From Chryseobacterium sp. JUb7 (GTDB lineage: Bacteria; Bacteroidota; Bacteroidia; Flavobacteriales; Weeksellaceae), in contig NZ_JANUFF010000001.1 of NCBI RefSeq assembly GCF_024806495.1, positions 620,001 to 684,000 of the forward strand: a stretch of 64,000 nucleotides of DNA, in the 5' to 3' direction. Both the position numbers and the translations under genes were made by a program. The notes beneath the pieces are model-generated. The model did no database searches, was not told where the DNA came from, and worked only from the letters and a program-made list of their open reading frames with translations. This document shows, in pieces, positions 34,919 to 43,034 of this stretch. The stretch's first letter is position 1. Every line of letters begins with the position of its first letter.

Positions 34919-36274
34919 ATGAAAAAGATACTGGGAACTTCATTATTACTTCTCAGTCTGGCTGTTTTTGGTCAGGCTAAAGAAGATTCAATACAATTCA
35001 GTAAAATATCCGTTGAAATATTAAATAACGGAAAAGGATATACAGAATTAAGAGATTTAACTAAAAATATCGGACACCGTTTAAGCGGATCTGAAGCTTA
35101 CGAAAAATCGGTAAAATGGGCTGAGCAGAAACTTCGCGATGCCGGTGCAGATAAGGTATGGCTTCAGGAGGTGATGATCCCTGTCTGGGAAAGAGGTAAA
35201 GAATCTTTGCAGATCCAAACCTCCAACGGAAAATGGAAAAGCTTAAAAATGCTTTCTTTGGGAAACTCTGAGGGAACCCGTGGTAAAGATGTTTCCGGAG
35301 AAATCATTATGGTGAAATCGATGGAAGAATATGAAAAACTTTCACCCGAACAGGTAAAAGGGAAAATAGTATTCTTCAACTACCCTTTCAGCCAGTCTTT
35401 TGTAGAAACATTCAGAGGATATGGTGATGCCGCAAAATACAGAGTGAATGCAGCTTCATTAACAGCTAAAAAAGGCGGTAAATTTGCCATCATCCGCTCA
35501 CTTTCTTCTGCTTTTGATGATGTTCCCCACACCGGAGCCATGCGCTATGAAAACGAAAATAAAATCCCGGCTGTTGCCATTGGAAATACAACTGCGGATG
35601 AGCTGGAAAAGCTTTTAAAATCTCAAAAAGTTACAGCAAAACTAAATTCCAACTGCGGAATGAAAGGCGAAAAAATTTCCCACTCTGTTATTGGTGAGAT
35701 CACCGGTAAAAAAGATAAAAGCGTTATCGTAGTCGGTGGACATCTGGACTCTTGGGACGTGGGCGAAGGTGCTCATGATGACGGTGCCGGAATTGTTCAG
35801 AGCATCGAAGTTTTAAGAACATTTAAGAAGTTGGGAATTCAGAATAATCATACTATAAGAGTGGTTTGTTTTGCAAATGAAGAAAATGGCGTAAAAGGCG
35901 GCATTCAATATGGAAAAATAGCTAAAGACAATAATGAAAAACATCTTTTTGCTTTAGAATCCGATGCCGGAGGTTTTACCCCGAGAGGAATTTCTTTGGA
36001 AATGGATAATGAAAAACGAAATCAGATCAAAGGCTGGGCAAACCTGTTTTCGCCCTATGGAGTTTATAATTTTGAAGGAACCTATTCCGGAACGGACATT
36101 TATCCTCTTCATGATATGGGTGTTCCTACGGCTGAGCTTGTTCCCGACTCTCAACGGTATTTTGATATTCACCACACGGAAGAAGATACCTTTGAAAAGG
36201 TGAATCGCAGAGAATTATTACTCGGAGCTGTAGCCATGACCCAGATTATTTATATGATTGATAAAAACTGGTAA
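34919..36274 (+). CDS. M28-family zinc aminopeptidase/carboxypeptidase
   Basis: The 451-residue secreted peptidase has a signal peptide ending VFGQA. All expected residues are present: H275 in GGHLDSWD, Asp in AHDDGAG, general base E321 and ligand E322 in ANEENG, Asp in ESDAGG, and His in IHHTEED. An inserted PA domain lies at about 115-240. The start is the ATG at 34919, one base after the stop of the upstream paralogue. Tandem duplication is evident from shared phrases such as RGKESLQI and LLLGAVAMTQ. It cleaves peptides in the periplasm or outside the cell. Confidence 0.9.
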   Translation: MKKILGTSLLLLSLAVFGQAKEDSIQFSKISVEILNNGKGYTELRDLTKNIGHRLSGSEAYEKSVKWAEQKLRDAGADKVWLQEVMIPVWERGKESLQIQTSNGKWKSLKMLSLGNSEGTRGKDVSGEIIMVKSMEEYEKLSPEQVKGKIVFFNYPFSQSFVETFRGYGDAAKYRVNAASLTAKKGGKFAIIRSLSSAFDDVPHTGAMRYENENKIPAVAIGNTTADELEKLLKSQKVTAKLNSNCGMKGEKISHSVIGEITGKKDKSVIVVGGHLDSWDVGEGAHDDGAGIVQSIEVLRTFKKLGIQNNHTIRVVCFANEENGVKGGIQYGKIAKDNNEKHLFALESDAGGFTPRGISLEMDNEKRNQIKGWANLFSPYGVYNFEGTYSGTDIYPLHDMGVPTAELVPDSQRYFDIHHTEEDTFEKVNRRELLLGAVAMTQIIYMIDKNW

Positions 36275-36283
36275 AATATATTG

Positions 36284-36307
36284 AATACCGTCCTTATGGG
36301 CGGTATT
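36284..36307. terminator. terminator after the M28 pair
   Basis: AATACCGTCC pairs with GGGCGGTATT (one G-T wobble) around TTAT, then eight T on the plus strand. It overlaps the last codons of the convergent gene at 36294. Confidence 0.85.
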
Positions 36308-36821
36308 TTTTTTGAACCTCTTTTCTAACATTCCTTATTTTGAAATCAAATATAAAAGATTTCCAGAGGTGAATAAAACCTCCGTGATGCCAATTAATAT
36401 CAAACTTATTCTCATTATCTTTATAATATCCGGGGAGCACGATTTTAGAATGAAACAATGGCGAAACATCTTTTATCTTATCATAATAATCAATACCAAG
36501 ATTCGATTTTCTGACATATTCCAGTTCTATAATAGTTACCTCTTTTCTGGCATGAAAGACATACAGCGTAACATCATAGAGATCTGTAAATTCTTGGTGA
36601 AGAAAATCAATAATATCCGCTAAATCCTGTGGTACTTTTCTATTATTGTTTTTATTTTTAAGTTTTCGTAATTCGTGAAAATTTAAACCTTCACCATCCT
36701 GAAAGTCAGAAAGTATAAATTTAAAATTTGATGAAACTTTGTTAACACAGAATTTATCGGCTAGTTTCAATAAATCCGATAATGACTGGCTGATTATTGT
36801 TTCTAAAGCACTTTTCTGCAT
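36294..36821 (-). CDS. hypothetical protein
   Basis: The 175-residue soluble protein has no signal peptide. It is a mixed helix/strand domain with an N-terminal helical part (about 1-35), an Asn/Lys-rich loop at about 55-62, and a C-terminal region containing NWHHGGFIHLWKS. I do not recognise its family. It is convergent with the M28 peptidase and its stop lies within the terminator loop. Its ATG at 36821 borders the long non-coding stretch to the right. Frame length and composition support a real gene, but nothing supports a function. Confidence 0.6.
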   Translation of the reverse strand: MQKSALETIISQSLSDLLKLADKFCVNKVSSNFKFILSDFQDGEGLNFHELRKLKNKNNNRKVPQDLADIIDFLHQEFTDLYDVTLYVFHARKEVTIIELEYVRKSNLGIDYYDKIKDVSPLFHSKIVLPGYYKDNENKFDINWHHGGFIHLWKSFIFDFKIRNVRKEVQKKYRP

Positions 36822-37431
36822 TTGATCGAGTTTTTATTAGTCTTGATAAAAATTAATATCTTAATTCTCTCTCAAAGATATTTTTTTTCAGAATACTAAT
36901 TTCAGGCTAATATTTTCTATTTCAAAATATCTTGAATAGTCCTGTATCAGATGGCTAAGCTCTATCTGGCACATTTAATAAAATCAAACAGTATTTATTT
37001 TTTCATTGAATTATTCCGTCAAAAAAACAATTATTAAAACGTAAGTATTTAATAATTAAACACAAAAACGAAACGTTTGGCATAAAATTAGCTACATAAA
37101 TTCTCAAACACATACACTAGATGAAAAAAACTCTAATTGGATCTGTAAAGACTCCATAATGCTGAATACGACTTATTGTCAAATCTTTGAAGATTTCAGC
37201 AATTCAAACAATTAGATAAATCATATTGATTGGGATTTTTATTAAATGCTCCATACCATTTAATACAAATTCTTTACAATACATCGTGAACCTTAGCCAG
37301 CGTAAAAGATCATTCTTTTTGCCATGATGTACTGCAATCATTTGTATAGGAAAAACTGGTGTTTTTCCACAGTTGTTCTCTAATCGGGAACAAATAATAA
37401 GAAGTACAACAACCTTAAAAAGAGATTAATT
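36822..37431. other. 610-bp intergenic region without a convincing gene
   Basis: AT-rich stretch between a minus-strand gene and the plus-strand small membrane protein. It holds a possible sigma-54 site at 37078, a short hairpin AAATCTT-TG-AAGATTT at 37181-37196, and two tiny frames of 12 and 18 codons (37121 and 37159) that I do not call genes. A long untranslated leader for the 37432 gene is plausible. No Bacteroidota -7 element stands out. Confidence 0.6.
37078..37093 (+). promoter_or_regulatory. possible sigma-54-type promoter
   Basis: TGGCAT, 5 nt, then TAGC: the -24 half fits the TGGCAC consensus closely and the -12 half differs by one base from TTGC, with correct spacing. It points toward the small membrane protein gene at 37432, leaving about 330 nt of leader. 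Low confidence without an activator site or transcript data. Confidence 0.35.
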
Positions 37432-37689
37432 ATGAAGAAGAATGTAATGGGATTAATGTTTAAGAATCGTGAAGATTCTATGAAGATGCGTGTTTTGAGT
37501 ATTATGTTACTCGTTGGATTTGCGCTGTTTTCAGCGTTGGTATCTCTGTCAAAAATCAGTTTCAGTAATTTGATGATATATTCGATCGCCTTTGTAGCGT
37601 ATGTAGGTTTCAGTCTGGTATTTATCAGCTCTTTAACCGGAAACAGCTATCACACGGAGATCAAAAAAAGAGCAAGCAGACACTCATAA
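37432..37689 (+). CDS. small membrane protein, two predicted helices
   Basis: This 85-residue protein has two hydrophobic segments (about 22-42 and 49-72), a positively charged N-terminus (MKKNVMGLMFKNRED) and a basic tail (EIKKRASRHS). The family is unknown to me. It is preceded by a long non-coding region and ended by a strong terminator 22 nt later, so it has its own transcript. The pattern suggests an inner-membrane regulator or stress peptide, but no function can be assigned. Confidence 0.65.
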   Translation: MKKNVMGLMFKNREDSMKMRVLSIMLLVGFALFSALVSLSKISFSNLMIYSIAFVAYVGFSLVFISSLTGNSYHTEIKKRASRHS

Positions 37690-37710
37690 CTTGACATTTA
37701 AATTTTACTA

Positions 37711-37745
37711 AAAGTCGAGCCTCAACTTCGTTGAGGCTCGACTTT
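37711..37745. terminator. strong bidirectional terminator
   Basis: A perfect 15-bp GC-rich stem, AAAGTCGAGCCTCAA with its complement, closes on a CTTCG loop. It separates the small membrane protein from the convergent retropepsin gene. Confidence 0.9.
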
Positions 37746-37748
37746 ATA

Positions 37749-38915
37749 TTATGAGTTCAGATATTCTTTTTTATTCAGTTTCACATCCAGGATTTTTCCG
37801 TCTCTTTTTATCTTGACATCTATAGTATTCTGATCTTTTTCCACCCGGTTGATAAAATAATGGCAGGCAGAATCTTTATCCAGATGATCGAGATCCACAT
37901 TATTAATACTGATAATAGAATCTCCTATTTTAAGCGGAAAATTCTCCTCCTGAAATACAAAAGCGACCACAGGCCTGGCATCTACAAAACGATATCCGAA
38001 TCCGAAAGATTCCAGCTTGGGAGTTTCCTTTTTACTATTTTTCATGTAAACCCTGTTATTCGTCCAGTCGAGAACAAAAACAAAATTCTTAAAGAAATCA
38101 TTACCGATAAGATTTGAGCTTCCGGTGGTCACCAGTTCATCGACAAAACTATTATTTCCTAACTCCATGATGTCTGTTCTGAACACAAATCCCTGCACAG
38201 GCTTTCCGGCTCCAAAAGCTCCTACCGAACTCGACCCGAAGGTTTCTACGACCTGTTTTACTTTCTTAGAATCATAATAGCTGTCAGCGATTTTCAGCCT
38301 TCCCGAAAATCCGGTATCAAAAGTAAACTCTATCTTCTTATCCAGCATTTTAGCCAGTACAATCGGTGTTTTCTGAGGCTTAGCTTCGAAATTAATCACC
38401 GTTTCATAACCTTCAAGATTAAACTGTGACAGATCTTTTGTTGCTTCCAGTATATTTTCAGTATAATTAATTCTCCAAAACAGCTTAGCCATCTGATTGG
38501 CCCCCAAAATTCCGTCTACTTTGAAGCAGCCTAATTCAGAAACCGTAAAATCCATTACTACTACTCCAATGTTTTTAAAAATGACCTGATCAACTATCAT
38601 TTCCGGAAGTTCTGTAAAAATCTGAGACTGCTTATTTTTCTGCGAATCTTTAATTTTGCTTTTATGCTTTTTCTCCAATCCCAACTCGGTATACACTGCA
38701 TTGGAAATCACCGTTGGTGCTCCTGTATCAAACAAAAAGTTATAAGATTTACCATTGATATTCACCTTTACAAAAGGCAGATCATTTTCAAACCTTAAAT
38801 TGATTTTTTCCACTTTATTTTTAAGCTGTACTTCTCCGGTTTCAAAGAACTTTTTGCCCTGAGCAGAAATTGAAAGCGTTGAAAATACAAAAAGGGTGTA
38901 AAGGATTTTTTTCAT
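37749..38915 (-). CDS. retropepsin-like aspartic protease with PDZ domain
   Basis: The 388-residue secreted protein has a signal peptide ending SISAQ (about 1-19). It carries two aspartic protease half-sites: FLFDTGAPTV (about 63) and FTFDTGFSG (about 200), forming a single-chain pepsin-like dimer. A PDZ domain occupies about 300-385 (LKIGDSIISINNVD). This protease-PDZ layout is common in Bacteroidota envelope proteins. It probably cleaves or senses proteins in the periplasm. Substrate unknown. It is alone on its strand, followed by a strong terminator. Confidence 0.88.
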   Translation of the reverse strand: MKKILYTLFVFSTLSISAQGKKFFETGEVQLKNKVEKINLRFENDLPFVKVNINGKSYNFLFDTGAPTVISNAVYTELGLEKKHKSKIKDSQKNKQSQIFTELPEMIVDQVIFKNIGVVVMDFTVSELGCFKVDGILGANQMAKLFWRINYTENILEATKDLSQFNLEGYETVINFEAKPQKTPIVLAKMLDKKIEFTFDTGFSGRLKIADSYYDSKKVKQVVETFGSSSVGAFGAGKPVQGFVFRTDIMELGNNSFVDELVTTGSSNLIGNDFFKNFVFVLDWTNNRVYMKNSKKETPKLESFGFGYRFVDARPVVAFVFQEENFPLKIGDSIISINNVDLDHLDKDSACHYFINRVEKDQNTIDVKIKRDGKILDVKLNKKEYLNS

Positions 38916-39008
38916 TAGCTTATTTTACACGAAAATAAGGTTTTTCTAAATAGTTTTAATTTAGTAAATAAAAAATATGGAATGTATATTTTCAACAGTT
39001 AAACAACA

Positions 39009-39032
39009 AAAGCCATCCTCCCGGACAGCTTT
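39009..39032 (-). terminator. terminator hairpin after the 39053 gene
   Basis: A 10-bp stem (two G-U wobbles on the minus transcript) between AAAGCCATCC and GGACAGCTTT with a TCCC loop lies 20 nt beyond the stop. It resembles the hairpin at 39753 in sequence. Confidence 0.65.
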
Positions 39033-39052
39033 CAGATATTTCAAATGATCTT

Positions 39053-39628
39053 CTAAAATTTATTAAGAATTTTCTGTGGTAAAACTTTCACCAGTTGTTT
39101 TTTATACCCTTCTTCCAGAATGACAAATTTCCAGTACTTCCGGTCTTTAGAAACAGCACAGGCTTTCATACCGGCATTAATAAGATAAGAACTTTCGTTG
39201 GCTAAATATTTCACATTATTCTTACCATATTTAGAAATTAAAAGAGAGCTGACCTTTTTTTTCATGTCTTCATTCATCGAGCTTACATTGCATTTGAGCC
39301 TAAAAGAATAATCAACAATAGAAAAGTATTCAGTATTAATTTTTTCAGCTTTTCCAATCGTTCCAAACTTCAGATCCTGAACATCAATCTTCATGAATGG
39401 GTTGTTGTAGGTCATCGTCAAAATCCTATTCATCTGATCTTTTGAAACCACCGTAAAGAATTTTGGGTAGATACAGCTTATAGCCTGATCTATATTTTTA
39501 TTTTTGATACTGTTAGCGAAATAGGTGAGATTTTTTTTAACCGCTGCATCGTCGATATTAATATTGGTCTGAGCAAAAGACAACGCAGAAAATATCAGAA
39601 ATAAAAATGTAAATAATTTGGTTTTCAT
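39053..39628 (-). CDS. secreted protein of unknown function
   Basis: The 191-residue product has a signal peptide ending LSFAQ (about 1-20) when the ATG at 39628 (MKTKLFTFL) is used; the frame is open for 13 more codons upstream but they would spoil the signal. The mature domain begins TNINIDDAAVKKNLTYFANSI... and contains two or three cysteines (C near 49, 120 and 156). It shares a general plan with the secreted protein at 28003. I do not recognise a family. Confidence 0.6.
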   Translation of the reverse strand: MKTKLFTFLFLIFSALSFAQTNINIDDAAVKKNLTYFANSIKNKNIDQAISCIYPKFFTVVSKDQMNRILTMTYNNPFMKIDVQDLKFGTIGKAEKINTEYFSIVDYSFRLKCNVSSMNEDMKKKVSSLLISKYGKNNVKYLANESSYLINAGMKACAVSKDRKYWKFVILEEGYKKQLVKVLPQKILNKF

Positions 39629-39752
39629 AATTTGATCTAGATTAAACTTCCCGGTATAATTTTTCAAAATCTACCATAAGTGGTGCTTTATTTTCAATAG
39701 ATATGTCGTAAGATTCAGTAAAATCGTTACATCAAACACTTCGCTCAACAAA

Positions 39753-39776
39753 AAAGCCATCCTTTCGGACGGCTTT
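39753..39776 (-). terminator. terminator after the peptidyl-prolyl isomerase gene
   Basis: A 10-bp stem with one G-U pair (AAAGCCATCC with GGACGGCTTT) and TTTC loop is followed on the minus strand by six T. It closes the ppiase/gldI operon. Confidence 0.8.
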
Positions 39777-39796
39777 AAAATTTTATAGAAATTCGA

Positions 39797-40912
39797 TTAC
39801 TGTACTTTTACAAGCTCAACATCGAATATCAACCATGCATTTGGCGGAATAACTCCTCCTGCTCCTCTCTCTCCGTAAGCCATTGCCGGCGGGATCAATA
39901 AAGTAGCAGTCTCTCCTTCTTTCAATAAAATGATTCCTTCATCCCAACCTTTGATTACTCTACCCATTCCGATTGGAATTTCGATTGGCTCATTTCTGTC
40001 GAATGAAGAATCAAACTTAGTTCCGTCTACCAGCTTACCTGCATAGTGTACAGATACGTTATCACCAGCTTTAGGAGCTTTTCCTTCTGTTGTTTTTGTG
40101 ATTTTATAGTAAAGACCTGATTCAGTTTTCTGCATTCCTGCTTTCAAATCTTCAACCATTTTCTCTTGGTTTGCTTTGAACTCCTCTTCTTTTTTCTTTT
40201 TATCAGCTTCTTCTTTAGCAATGAATGCTTTGTTGCTTTCTGCGATTTTAGCTTTTCCTTCCGTGAAAGTTTTAGTAGGATCGTAGTTTTTATACTCATC
40301 ACCTTTGCTGAAAATAGAAACTTTCTCTAAAACAATATCCGTTTTAGGTTTGTCCTGAGCTCCTTTTTCTACATTAGCAATCGCATCAATGACATCATCT
40401 CCTTTTACAACTTTCCCGAAGATCGTGTGTCTCCCGTCCAACCAAGGAGTAGCCACTTCCGTGATAAAAAACTGAGAACCGTTGGTATTAGGTCCTGAGT
40501 TTGCCATAGAAAGGATTCCTTTTCCTGTATGGTGAAGGTCGTTTCTTTCGTCTTCGAATTTATAACCAGGATCTCCTGCACCCGTTCCTTTAGGATCTCC
40601 TCCCTGAATCATGAAATCTTTAATGACTCTGTGGAAGATTGTTCCGTCATAAAAAGGTACTCCTTTCGCTTTAGCTTTGTTATCTATTTTTCCTTCTGCA
40701 AGACCAATAAAATTAGCCACAGTTACCGGCGCTTTTTTATCTTCGAACTTTACGATTAAATTTCCTTTAGTCGTTTGAAGATTAGCATAAAGTCCATCAT
40801 TAAGACCTTCGTAAGTTTCTTTGTCTACGTTCATTTTTTTATAAATTGGTGTACAACTCATCAGCGAGATACTAGCCGCTGCCAGAATTATATTCTTGTT
40901 AAACAATTTCAT
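39797..40912 (-). CDS. cyclophilin-FKBP fusion peptidyl-prolyl isomerase lipoprotein
   Basis: This 371-residue lipoprotein (signal ending SLMSC, C20) joins two unrelated prolyl isomerase folds. A cyclophilin domain (about 42-200) shows FHRVIKDFMIQGGDP and GSQFFIT. A Lys/Glu-rich coiled linker (about 215-255) leads to an FKBP domain (about 270-371) with VSVHYAGKLVDGTKFDSS and AYGERGAGGVIPPNAWL. It would assist folding of exported proteins at the envelope. It follows the GldI gene after 3 bp in one operon, a pairing that suggests a role with gliding or secretion proteins. Confidence 0.92.
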   Translation of the reverse strand: MKLFNKNIILAAASISLMSCTPIYKKMNVDKETYEGLNDGLYANLQTTKGNLIVKFEDKKAPVTVANFIGLAEGKIDNKAKAKGVPFYDGTIFHRVIKDFMIQGGDPKGTGAGDPGYKFEDERNDLHHTGKGILSMANSGPNTNGSQFFITEVATPWLDGRHTIFGKVVKGDDVIDAIANVEKGAQDKPKTDIVLEKVSIFSKGDEYKNYDPTKTFTEGKAKIAESNKAFIAKEEADKKKKEEEFKANQEKMVEDLKAGMQKTESGLYYKITKTTEGKAPKAGDNVSVHYAGKLVDGTKFDSSFDRNEPIEIPIGMGRVIKGWDEGIILLKEGETATLLIPPAMAYGERGAGGVIPPNAWLIFDVELVKVQ

Positions 40913-40915
40913 TTA

Positions 40916-41428
40916 TTATAAAGCTTTTAATTTTATGATTAAAGGGATGTCGTTATCAATTTTCTTCTCATCGCCATAAGTTCCGTAAGCCAGAGAAGAT
41001 GGAACTAAAAGTGTAACTTCCTCACCATCATGTATAAAACGTAAAGCATTTTCTACAGCTTTTAATTCATCAAAGTGTCCAAATTTGGCGTCTCTTCTTT
41101 CAAAAGGCTGATCATAGATTTTGGTCTGATCAAAATCATAGAGTTCGTAAGAATAAGAAATCAGTGTATTGTCCTGTCTTCTTTCTCTCCTGTCGAAACC
41201 TTCAGTATTCACCCAATAATTAAGCTGTGTGGGACAAAATTTCACAGCCTGCCCATTGATCCAGTCCTGAATATGATTTCTTTCCTGAGAGTTAAGATTT
41301 TTCATCCGCTCTCGGGAAACATTAAGGTCACTCTGACTCAAAACACCGCCTACAGGAGGGTGTGCCTGCTGCGTATTTCTGTTACAGCTCAATAAGCCAA
41401 GTACTGATATGAAGAGTATTTTTTTCAT
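40916..41428 (-). CDS. gldI: GldI-like FKBP peptidyl-prolyl isomerase lipoprotein
   Basis: The 170-residue lipoprotein (signal ending LGLLSC, C15) has an FKBP-type domain from about 75 to the end (VTLLVPSSLAYG near 145). It resembles the gliding-motility protein GldI of Flavobacterium, with the N-terminal ERNHIQDWI and LNYWVNTEGF segments of that group. In gliding flavobacteria it supports assembly of the type IX secretion/gliding machine; many Chryseobacterium do not glide but keep T9SS genes. It sits 3 bp before the cyclophilin-FKBP gene. Symbol by resemblance. Confidence 0.75.
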   Translation of the reverse strand: MKKILFISVLGLLSCNRNTQQAHPPVGGVLSQSDLNVSRERMKNLNSQERNHIQDWINGQAVKFCPTQLNYWVNTEGFDRRERRQDNTLISYSYELYDFDQTKIYDQPFERRDAKFGHFDELKAVENALRFIHDGEEVTLLVPSSLAYGTYGDEKKIDNDIPLIIKLKAL

Positions 41429-41510
41429 AAACTTTTGCGAAAATACACATTTCGGGAATCAATTACAAAACTTGAGGGACTTATTGAATTAAAAGTTTTA
41501 ACATTTTCGC

Positions 41511-41735
41511 TGTCATCCTTAGCGCAAAGTCGTCAAGGAATAATTACAGCTCTCCATTCTGATAATACGATTATCCATTAAATAATTAAGCTCCACCCTA
41601 GATTTTATTTTAAATATGGGTTGAAGGTTTTATCTTCAATAAAAAGCTGAGATTGGTTCTTTATGTGTCAGGCTGAGGCTCTCGAAGCCTTCTTCAATTA
41701 AAAAATCCTTCGACTGCTTCGCGCTCAGGATGACA
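41511..41735. repeat. three degenerate copies of an intergenic repeat
   Basis: In the 451-bp gap between gldI and ilvE, the phrase of the form TGTCATCCTGAGCGNGAAG recurs: a degenerate forward copy near 41511-41541, another forward copy at 41666-41690, and an inverted copy at 41706-41735 (CCTTCGACTGCTTCGCGCTC and onward). The last two form an imperfect hairpin. This wording is typical of dispersed intergenic elements in many Bacteroidota genomes. Nothing else gene-like is seen in 41429-41838. Confidence 0.65.
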
Positions 41736-41838
41736 CCGTGAAAATTTACGCATAAATTACATCGGTTATAATAGAAACTTAATTTCTTCAGAATTCGCTG
41801 TGGCAAAAACGAATACGGTATATTTTAAAAACAAAAAA

Positions 41839-41854
41839 CCGGGAAAATTCCCGG
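41839..41854 (-). terminator. terminator after ilvE
   Basis: CCGGGAA pairs with TTCCCGG around 2 nt; on the minus strand a run of six T follows. It lies 26 nt beyond the ilvE stop. Confidence 0.85.
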
Positions 41855-41879
41855 CTTGATATTATTTAACGTTTAAAAT

Positions 41880-42950
41880 TTAAACTGTTTCCAATACATG
41901 ATCCACCAATACTCTCCATCCGAAAGCATCTTCAGTATGGTTAGTCTGTAAACCGACTAAATCACTTTTAAGAAGTACAGCATAGCTCTCTTCATCAGAA
42001 AGTTTAGGCAATTCCAATTTTTCATTGTTATATCCTAATGCCTGGAAAACGGTAGTTACTACTGCAGTTCCTACACCCCAAACTTCTTTCAGAGTTCCGT
42101 TTTTCTGAGCTTCCACCACTGTTTTTACAGGAATCGGCTCTACTTTCACTTCAATTCCTCTTTTCTTAGCCAATTGAATAAAGCTGTCTCTTGTTACTCC
42201 GTCAAGAATTTTTTCAGAAGTAGGTGGCGTATAGATTGTATCGTTTATTCTAACAAAAACATTCATTGTTCCACTTTCTTCGAAATATTCGTGAGTAGCA
42301 TCATCAGTCCAGATAATCTGATCATATCCTTCTTCAATCGCCAGCTGAGTCGGGTAGAAAGAAGCTGCGTAGTTTCCTGCCGCTTTAGCCGAACCTACTC
42401 CACCATTTGCCGCTCTTGAATAATGATCAGAAATTTTCACAGAAACCGGCTCTGTATAATAGCTTTTTGCCGGTGTTGCTACGATAGCAAACATATATTT
42501 TTCTGAAACTCTTGCTTTCAACGCTTCTTCTGTAGCGAAAATAAGAGGTCTGATATATAAAGACATTCCTTCTCCCTGAGGGATCCATTCTCTGTCTAAA
42601 TCAACTAAAGCTTTCAATCCGTCAAGGAACATTTCTTCAGTTACTTCAGGCATTGCAAGACGCTTCGCTGATTTATTGATACGTTCAAAATTCTTTTCAG
42701 GCCTGAAAAGGAAAACTTGCCCGTCTTTGTCTTTATAGGCTTTCATACCTTCAAAACAAGCTTGTCCATAGTTTACGCCCATCATCGCAGGTGTAAAAGG
42801 TATCGGACCATAAGGAACTAATTTTACATCACCCCACTTCCCATTCTCATACTCACATATCACCATATGATCGATAAAAGTATTTCCGAATGAAAAATTG
42901 TTTGGGTCGAATGTAGAAATTCTGGAGTTTTCAGTTTTTTGAATTATCAT
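41880..42950 (-). CDS. ilvE: branched-chain amino acid aminotransferase
   Basis: The 356-residue fold-type IV PLP enzyme interconverts leucine, isoleucine and valine with their keto acids. Family motifs seen are YGQACFEGMKAY near residue 60, RLAMPE, the PLP lysine region GGVGSAKAAGNYAAS, and EESGTMNVFV. Length and motifs match the IlvE-II group. It is divergent from mnmD with its own -7 element and ends in a good terminator. Confidence 0.95.
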   Translation of the reverse strand: MIIQKTENSRISTFDPNNFSFGNTFIDHMVICEYENGKWGDVKLVPYGPIPFTPAMMGVNYGQACFEGMKAYKDKDGQVFLFRPEKNFERINKSAKRLAMPEVTEEMFLDGLKALVDLDREWIPQGEGMSLYIRPLIFATEEALKARVSEKYMFAIVATPAKSYYTEPVSVKISDHYSRAANGGVGSAKAAGNYAASFYPTQLAIEEGYDQIIWTDDATHEYFEESGTMNVFVRINDTIYTPPTSEKILDGVTRDSFIQLAKKRGIEVKVEPIPVKTVVEAQKNGTLKEVWGVGTAVVTTVFQALGYNNEKLELPKLSDEESYAVLLKSDLVGLQTNHTEDAFGWRVLVDHVLETV

Positions 42951-42975
42951 TTCTAAAATTTTTTATGATGTTCTA

Positions 42976-43022
42976 CAAATTTAACATAATTTTCTAAATA
43001 TAAAAATTTTAGAGTAAATTTG
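42976..43022. promoter_or_regulatory. divergent -7 elements of ilvE and mnmD
   Basis: TAAATTTG occurs on the minus strand at 42983-42976 (26 nt before the ilvE ATG) and on the plus strand at 43015-43022 (12 nt before the mnmD ATG). Both match TAnnTTTG. The mnmD transcript would have a very short leader. Confidence 0.5.
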
Positions 43023-43034
43023 TAAAAAAATAGC

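Noticed and set aside
37121..37214. Two tiny frames of 12 and 18 codons after the sigma-54-like site
   Set aside because: Too short, with no protein-like features or conservation evidence; kept only as a note in the intergenic entry.
41429..41879. A decayed gene or transposon in the gldI-ilvE gap
   Set aside because: Only short repeated words and a terminator are visible; no open frame or terminal repeats with target duplication.
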